From NCBI GenBank assembly GCA_003427395.1, contig BFEA01000026.1:2275376-2339375 (forward strand): DNA of 64,000 nucleotides, read 5' to 3'. The DNA is from Chara braunii (taxonomy: Eukaryota; Streptophyta; Charophyceae; Charales; Characeae). The translations under genes were made by a program, and so were the position numbers. Positions 57,383 through 64,000 of the stretch are shown one piece after another. Numbering within the stretch: position 1 is the stretch's first letter; the number at the start of each line of letters is the position of its first letter. The notes beneath the pieces were generated by a model. That model was not told where the DNA came from. It was given only the letters and a program-made list of their open reading frames with translations, and searched no databases.

Positions 57383-58141
57383 TGCCGCTGCAGGGGGTAC
57401 CCGGAGATAGATAGAGAAGGTAAGACCAGAGGGGGCAACAACATAGGTGGGGAGGGTGGGTGGGAAAAATCGCCCAGATAAGGAGCCACTAATAAAAAAA
57501 AAGAAAAGTTTGAACTTTGCAAAAAAAAATTCGAGAAAAATAAGAATCCCGAGTTTTGCAAGTTCAGTAGGTCTCCCAACCTCCCTTGAAGTGCAAAACT
57601 ATCAATGAAGAAAAAAAAAAAAAATTGAACTTCAGACTGCAAATGATTTATAGAACTGACTAACAGAATCCTCGAACTGCGAAAAAAAAAAAATTCCGAA
57701 AAGAAATCAAATATTCGGACTTGCTCAGATAAGAGTATTTGCAGTTTGGAAAATAATACCCGCAGGAGGGATTTCCCGTACCGTTTTCAGAAAAACGAAT
57801 TTCGGGAAAAAAATATTCGAATTTCCAAGTAACGGGAAATGCAACAGGAAATCGAAATTTTTGAAAAGAAGGATATTCCGGATTTTCAACAACGAAATTT
57901 CGAATTTTCAGAAGAAAAACGAAAATGGAAATTTCAGATGTTGCGCTATTGCGATATTCCACAACAGAAATAGCGAGAAAACAAAATCCAAGAAAAGAAA
58001 AAAAATTTCGATTTTTGGCAGTGAAGTCAAAATCGTGATTTTGGGGGCTAACTAGTGTGCTCTAATCAATCTATCAAGACTAATCAGCTACCTAGTCCCC
58101 GCACACGTGTCAGATCAGGTTGTCCTGATTCACGTGCGGTG

Positions 58142-58153
58142 TTCCGATACCAA
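58142..58153 (-). other. Primer-binding site (initiator-Met-like)
   Basis: The minus strand reads TGGTATCGGAAC two bases inside the 5' LTR. The plant initiator-Met PBS is TGGTATCAGAGC; 10 of 12 positions agree. Confidence 0.8.
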
Positions 58154-58154
58154 C

Positions 58155-59465
58155 TGTTACATGCCCAGTTGGGCGATGTACATAATAACCGAGGATCCGC
58201 AATGTGATAAAAAGGACTGAATGGACAATGCAGTGTAAGTAGAATCTCAACAAGCGATGTGCATTCTGATACATACAAAATGGTGCTGAATAGCGCAGGG
58301 AAGACTTAGATACAAGACCTGACCTGACCGAGACTGACCTCTATCACGTAGTACGAGATAGCGAAGCAGAGTGCTAGAATACTAATGACTAGTCCAATCA
58401 ATGTTTCAATACAGAGCAAACATACATCATGCTCATCACAAGGTGTGAAGGAGCCTGGCGCTATACACAGGAAGGAAGCGCAACGTCCAGACATACACAC
58501 GCAGAGGAGGGGATCAGACGAAGAAGAGGGGGAGAGATGGGAATGTCGTCAACACCAAGTCTTTGTCACAAGTCCCAAATAATCCCTCGTCGAAATTTCT
58601 GAAGCCCAAAAGTCGAGTCTGGATCCAANGTCACCAAGCTCTCTCTCTCTCTCTTTCTCTCGTAGTCTGCTGATGCAGTGAAGTCAGATAATGAGAGGAA
58701 GAGAGGGAGATGGTGGACTGAGAAGAGGAAGAAGAAGAACTCTCTCTCTCTCACGAACCAGGTACTAACCTGTGAAGTTGGCGCTGTGATGCAGGTAGCT
58801 CGAAGACGAAGCTAGAGCAACGGCGTTGCAGGTAAGTACTCCTGGCCTCCGCCCAATCTCTCTCTCTCTAGTACTATCCTAGCTATGGCGCCCAGCGCTG
58901 AAGACTACAGCTACGCTACTAGCGCCCAGCACTGAAGACTAATGCTAACGCTACTACTACTCCTGCAGCGCTCCTCCAGAGTGCTGCTGCCGAATCCTGA
59001 AGACTACCGACTGCCTCCTGCCTACCCGTGAAGTGCATGGGAAGTCCCTATGTACTATCTCGGCCTGCCTCCTGACTGCCTCCGACTGCCTGCAGTTGCA
59101 GGGCGGGCAGTCCAGAGGCTGCTCTTGCCAATGCCGAACTGAGCCAGGGGCTGGCGCTGCAGCTGTAGTGGGAACAGGCCAAAAATAGCCTGTTCCTAAA
59201 ACCCTGGTTTGGTGCCTGAGTTTCGGGGCAGGTCGGACTGATGAGGGCCCGAAAATGGCCCTCAGTTTCAGGCTTAAAGGGCTCATGCCGTTTTTAGTCT
59301 GAAACGACACAGGGCCTGTAGGTCCCTGTTTCCAGCTTTCCGAGCTGAACAGACATGGGGCCTGTAGGCCCTAAATTTGAGGCTTTCGGCCTGAAATTCA
59401 GGCTTTTAGCCTGAAGGACACAGGGCCTGGAAAATGGCCCTCGTGTGCAGGTGCAGCATGCAACA
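58155..59465 (-). repeat. 5' LTR
   Basis: A 1311-bp LTR, TGTTGCATGC..GCATGTAACA in element orientation. It includes a (CT)n/(GA) region, tandem palindromes at 59377-59415 and one unknown base at 58629. It is nearly identical to the 3' LTR where both are known, so the insertion is fairly recent. Confidence 0.95.
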
Positions 59466-59929
59466 CCATGCACAAATATGCGAAGTTCATGGCCAAAATC
59501 CGAAGCTAGAACATACCAGCAATACGGAACTAGGACAAAGTTCACAGATTCATTATCATGGCTGATCCATCATTTTTTTGTTTTTTTTTACCCAAAACAA
59601 ACACATGCCCCTTCCTTCTGGGGGGCGACAGTCCGGTTGCTTATTCCCGGCAAGCATGGACACATGTTGCAAATGAAAAGAGGAGCAGCTCTGCCCTGCT
59701 ACGAGCAACCTCAGGCAGTGATCTATTGTTAAAATGCAGCGGGTGGCAGCCAGACTTTCATTCGCTTGGACCCCTCTAGCCAGGAGACGCTTCACATACC
59801 CAGAAGCTCAGGGGGGTCCAAGCCACGATCGTCCACTCCCTCTGCACTGTAGCAATGCTCCTGCTGCTTAAAGACTGCGACTTTCAATGCAGCAACCACA
59901 TCAATTCTCCAAAGTTACCCAAGTAGCCC

Positions 59930-60890
59930 CCTTCCAACTACCAGTCCAAGTTCGTATCATACCCCATCTCGGAGCACAGTCTTCAGGAACTGGAAGTCCA
60001 AAACACGGATCCCCAGTCCAAGCTCCTGGAGACCACCTTAATCAGGAAGATTAGGGTATCACAGATCAAACCATGGATAATCTTCCAGCCAAAACTCAGC
60101 ATAGAACAATTGGAAATTGACCCCAAGGAATGGTTATGGAAGCAGGGTAAAATGAGGAAAATAAGAACGATACTTGAATACGATGTAAAATTCGGCTACG
60201 ACCTCAGTTTGCAGACGGCAGATCCAAACCTCGGGCTAATTGAAAAATGAAGAAATATTCTGAGTCTAGACCCCACAATCTCCTTCACCATCCCCTGGAC
60301 TGAATACCTCCTTATCAGACCCATACGAATCTGGAGCATGCAATGGCTCATAGCACACGCAGTGCTACCCGTCAATCAGTGGCTCCACAAAAGGAGGAAA
60401 CACTCAGACCCAAATAGCTCAGAACTCTGTGTTCTGTGCAACAACAGCACACCAGAAAGATATCCCTCACTGCCTTCTCTTCTGCCCTGAAGCGGCCTGG
60501 ATCTGGAACAAGGTCCTGGACCTATGGTTTATCATCTTGTCCTCACCGCCCCCCAACACCACCCCTCTAACCACCCTACTTCTCTCTAACACTCCCTGGA
60601 GTCTCAAAGACAGCAAGGAAGTCGGCTTCCGACTACTCAGGAAGTTGGCACTCTGGGTCATATGGAAGTGCACATGCACACAGACAATCGAGGGAACAGA
60701 CGTGGCAAGGGAGGACATGTGGTCCCTACTGCTAAGGATGGTGGAAACCGGAATCCGAAGCAGATGGCGAAAGATCACCTCATCAGCAAACCACAGGCCA
60801 GAGAAGTACGGAATCAAAAGACGAGCATTCCTGAGAGATTGGCCGTTATTACTTCCCTGGGGAAGGATATATCACCAGCCGAGATAGTTG
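59930..60890 (+). pseudogene. LINE ORF2 C-terminal relic (zf-RVT)
   Basis: Plus-strand pieces give LETTLIRKIRVSQIKPWIIF, DPKEWLWKQGKMRKIRTILE, IRPIRIWSMQWLIAHAVLPV and a zinc-binding stretch CVLCNNSTPER..HCLLFCPEAAWIWNKVLDL, then LALWVIWKCTCTQTIEG. The order matches the family-B C-termini at 37.2-38.6 and 40.8-41.7 kb. A stop after the first part and a frameshift in the finger make it a relic. Confidence 0.8.
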
Positions 60891-61079
60891 GCTTGGACTT
60901 CGTGGCTAGTTGGGCCTCGTGGCTAGTTGTGGAAGTTGTTGCAGGCTTTCCAGCCCGCACCAGGTGTTAGCAGCCTGGGTACTGCTCCCTGTACAGAGCA
61001 GAGTAGGGAAGAATGTCCGTGTTCCCTGCCAAAGTGGTCCATGTATGTGCAAAAATACAAAGCTGTCCCCCGTATGAGG

Positions 61080-61235
61080 AGAAGGACAGCTTTAAAAGAA
61101 AAGAAAAGAAAAAAAAAGGTCGAAGCGTACTGCACGGGGGTGCGGGGGACCAAATGGACGGCGTGGGGAATCGGACCAACGATCTCCCGAACGCCATTGC
61201 GTGCTCAACCAACTGAACTAGCCTGCTAGTTGTTT
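61080..61235 (-). mobile_element. tRNA-derived SINE (or pol III unit)
   Basis: The minus strand shows an A box TAGTTCAGTTGG (near 61219-61208) and, about 31 bp on, a B box GGTCCGATTCC (61177-61167), each one or two bases from consensus. The head is followed by an unrelated body and then a T-rich run (near 61110-61085), which could end pol III transcription. The anticodon arm does not fold as a normal tRNA, so a SINE is more likely than a working tRNA gene. Confidence 0.7.
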
Positions 61236-61323
61236 TAAGCGCAGCTAGCATTTGTTTCTCTGTTAACATCACCCAAGCTTTGATCTCAAGGTAGTCGATT
61301 ATCCCGGTCCTACACTACTCCGC

Positions 61324-62027
61324 TCAACGTTGTCCCATTTGTACCTCTTTTAGGGCAGCCATCACCCTACTCTTCCAAACTGTCCATTCCAAAACAGACC
61401 TTATGATCCCGGGTTGTGCCAGATAGCAGCGCTTCTGCCCCAGCTCAAGGGACTTAACATCAGTCCTATTAGTAGTTAGAATTCTTAGTTGGTCTACCCA
61501 ACGCCTCTTCCTCCAATGCAATATGCATTCCATGTTACTTTGAACCCTCACCCTATCGAAAAAAGAACCATTAGTCCTGCAACCAATGGTCATAATGCCT
61601 GCCATACAATCACCTATCCACTATCCCACTCCTCATCTACCTCGGTACCTCATTCCTAGCCTACTCTCTACGGTGCAAAACAGGGCCAACTCATCATGCA
61701 TGGCTACTACTGTAGGACCACCTATTCTTCTCCAGACTGTATGTCAGATACTTGCATCTCGTTTCCACAGCCCAGGCTCCCAAACACATATGAGCCGTTG
61801 AGCAGGATCAAGTTCCACCAAAGCCGGGAACGGTCTTCACGCCCTATAAGTTTTTTTGCGCAGCGGAAAGTGGGGACTGAGACGTCTATAGTGAAAGTCA
61901 GCTGCGATTGCTTGTCTAAGTGCCTCCTTTGCTGCGCCCCATGTCGCTGCACAGATGGGGGAAAGGGCAGAAAGAGGTGAGGAGCAGCTACATGATTCAG
62001 ACCCCTCACCTGTTTATCAGCAGCCAC
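61324..62027 (-). other. Coding-like minus-strand stretch, unassigned
   Basis: Minus-strand frames give WGAAKEALRQAIAADFHYRR, RIGGPTVVAMHDELALFCTV and HWRKRRWVDQLRILTTNRTD, broken by several stops. It reads like decayed coding sequence, possibly transposon-derived, but I recognise no domain. Confidence 0.35.
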
Positions 62028-62099
62028 ATGCTAATTCACTGAAAGAAATAGAAAAGAGAACTGGATTTGCCACAATTTTTCCTCCAGAGAGCACAACGG

Positions 62100-63169
62100 T
62101 AGCATGTGTGGCTACCTGTGGCATACTGCGCAGCCACACGGGCCTGGAGGGCCCAACCAGACGGAAAATAAGGGCCCTACAGGCCCTGTGTCGTTTCAGC
62201 CTGAAAGCCTGAAAACGAGGGCCATTTGCAGGCCCTCATAAAGTTGACCTGCCCTGAAACTCAGGCGCCAGACCAGGGTTTAGCACAGGCCATTTTTGGG
62301 CCTGTTTCAAGACAACCTTTGTTTGAACTTCAACGCCAGGGTCTGGCACGTTTCGGCATTGGCAAGAGCAGCCTCCCGGACGGGCCAGCAGTATATAGAA
62401 CTGGCCCGCCCTGCAGGCTTCAGGTAGCTCATAGGGACTTCCCAGGCAGTTCATGGCCACTTCACGTGCAGGAGGCAGTCTTCAGGATTCGGCAGCAGCA
62501 CTCTGGAGGAGCGCTGCCTGCAGTAGTAGTAGTAGCGTTAGGAGTAGTCTTCAGCGCTGGGCGCTATTAGGAGCTAGAGTAGTGTTGGAGAGAGAGAGAG
62601 GTGGCGGAGGCCAGGGAGACTTACCTGTGGCGCCATAGCTCCAGCTTCGTCTTCGATGTACCTGCAACAAGGCGCCACCTTCACAGGTTAGTACCAGACT
62701 ACGAGAGAGAGAAAGAGAGTTCATCTTCTTCCTCTTCTAAGTCTACCATCTCTCCCTCATCATCTCGCTACCTGACTTCTCAGTATCTGCAGACTACGAG
62801 AGAGAGAGAGAGATTGGTGACTTTGGGACTTGACGACATTTGGATTCAGACTCGACATTGGGATTGAGACATCGGACGAGGGATTATTTGGGACCGGTAC
62901 CAAAGACTTGGTGTTGACGACATTCCCATCTTCCCCTCTTCTTCGTCTAGTCCCCCCTCCTCTTCGTCTGTGTATGTTTGGGACTGGCGCATTCTTCCTG
63001 TGTAAGCGCCAGGTCCCTTCACACCATGCGATGATGATGATGTATGTTTGGTCTGCATTGCGACATTGATGGGTCGGATCATTGGTATATTAGCCTTCCG
63101 CTGTGCTATCTTGTACTATTTGAGAGAGGTCGGTTCTTGTTCTGGTCTGCACCTTTACGGTATGCGACA
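62100..63169 (+). repeat. 5' LTR of a related element (opposite orientation)
   Basis: It shares blocks with the chromovirus LTRs in reverse: CTACAGGCCCTGTGTCGTTTC, CGGCATTGGCAAGAGCAGCC, GGATTCGGCAGCAGCACTCT, GACTTGGTGTTGACGACATT. It holds a TATA-like CAGTATATAGAACTGG near 62389. It ends GCGACA at 63169, directly followed by a PBS. The left end near 62100 is approximate. Confidence 0.8.
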
Positions 63170-63172
63170 GTT

Positions 63173-63184
63173 TGGTATCGGAGC
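63173..63184 (+). other. Primer-binding site (initiator-Met-like)
   Basis: TGGTATCGGAGC, 11 of 12 positions as in the plant initiator-Met PBS, three bases after the LTR end. Confidence 0.85.
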
Positions 63185-64000
63185 GGACCTCTCAATCAGA
63201 GGATCCGCCCAATCAAGTAGCCAGCTTGCTTGATCTACTGATTGTTGAATGATTGATTGATTGATTGATTATTTGTGCATCAAGTAGGACTTCGTCAAAT
63301 CTCTGCAATTTTTTTTTTCTCTTTTTCGCAACTTCGGATATTATGCGAGGCACAAGGCCTCGATAAGCCCTACTGGGCCCCTATTTGCAACAGCGTCGGC
63401 CGCCCTAAGTGAAGGCAGGCTCGACAGACCCCAAGAGGCCTATTTTGGACTACTACGCAACTGGGAAAATTCAGGCAGTTGCGCACCGCCAGTCGGTTGG
63501 AAGCACCCAGGCCCAGGCTGCATTTCATTGCATGTAACTGAGGCAAGGCCTGGGCCGGATACACAAAGTGGACCGAACAAAGGCTGAGGGCAGTTGGGTG
63601 CTGGTAACCGCCTCAGGCCCTGGGCCTGTTTCCTTCGATCTGAGGCTCAGCCTCCCTGGGCCTACCGGAAGCTTCTGGGCCGAGGCCCAGCACCGCAGCA
63701 CAACACGCAGCAGCAGGCCACTTCGATATAGGGAAGGGCCTGCCCACGCATTGGACATTCAGGCACTGGCTGCTTTGTGCACAAGCGCTGCTGCGCTATC
63801 GCCTGCCAGGCTCACTCGCTCACGGGCGAGCTGGAAGGAGCAGGCAGCCATAGCCGAGCTGCACTGCTGTTGCATACTTCAATGAGTATGGGCAGAACCA
63901 AAGATCAACCAATGTAGGATGAGCATATATGCAGCGGAAGTCTGATAAACGGACTGACTCACATAGACTGACTCACATAGCATCACTCCACACACATACA
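63185..64000 (+). mobile_element. Leader of an LTR element running off the window
   Basis: It follows the PBS; contains (GATT)n at 63251-63270 and a T-rich stretch near 63309-63325 similar to the leader of the chromovirus. No gag motif is seen before the window ends. Confidence 0.5.

Larger units (their letters stand above)
51797..59465 (-). mobile_element. Chromovirus (Ty3/gypsy) with two LTRs, internally deleted
   Basis: The LTR retrotransposon is on the minus strand: 5' LTR 59465-58155, PBS at 58153-58142, leader, gag, truncated pol (RT end, RNase H, integrase with chromodomain-like tail), PPT at 53258-53246 and 3' LTR 53245-51797. LTR ends are TGTTACATGC/GCATGTAACA, the usual TG..CA. Protease and most of RT are missing between gag and YLDD, so it is non-autonomous. 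I see no matching 5-bp target duplication (CGACC against CCATG). It belongs to the gypsy lineage that uses a chromodomain to choose chromatin targets. Confidence 0.93.

Overview
The window looks like repeat-rich nuclear DNA from a eukaryote of the green-plant lineage. Seen directly: one long single-exon gene for a monofunctional formate--tetrahydrofolate ligase of plant type; LINE open reading frames with an ORF1 resembling the DUF4283 plus zinc-knuckle ORF1 of plant L1 elements; a chromodomain Ty3/gypsy element (chromovirus); primer-binding sites close to the plant initiator-Met type; many di- and trinucleotide microsatellites; and three scaffold gaps. A streptophyte alga of the Chara kind would fit a genome this full of decayed elements, but that is inference and the species is not proven.

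Layout. 1-3.9 kb: mostly non-coding, with an (ATT)n tract and a 63-bp tandem array of tRNA-like units. 3.9-6.14 kb: 5'-truncated LINE (family A) ending in poly(A). 6.1-13.9 kb: mostly empty, with one candidate two-exon gene at 7.3-8.6 kb. 13.9-17.1 kb: second family-A LINE (5' part, minus strand). 18.4-20.5 kb: the formate--tetrahydrofolate ligase gene behind a (GA)n tract. 21-22.2 kb: tandem repeats and a long hairpin. 22.25-29.8 kb: nearly full-length family-A LINE (minus strand), broken by frameshifts and stops. 30.3 kb: 30-bp minisatellite. 31-45 kb: a graveyard of family-B LINE pieces, a gypsy integrase relic, two dispersed repeat families that each carry a TATA box, and small hairpin retroposons. 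48.2-51.7 kb: a 3.5-kb exon of an unrecognised Ser/Thr/Lys/Glu-rich protein (minus strand). 51.8-59.5 kb: a chromovirus with both LTRs, PBS and PPT, lying just upstream of that exon's splice acceptor. 59.9-60.9 kb: another LINE C-terminal piece. 61.1 kb: a tRNA-derived SINE. 62.1-64 kb: 5' LTR, PBS and leader of a related LTR element in the opposite orientation, running off the window.

The only well-recognised host function is one-carbon metabolism (10-formyl-THF synthesis). Almost everything else is mobile DNA. I found no operon-like system, CRISPR array or defence island. The strongest unusual points are: family-A LINEs look as if ORF1 and the endonuclease/RT were once one continuous frame and carry IADD in place of F/YADD; a tRNA promoter-like unit is tandemly amplified; and a sense-oriented LTR sits 76 bp upstream of a host exon.
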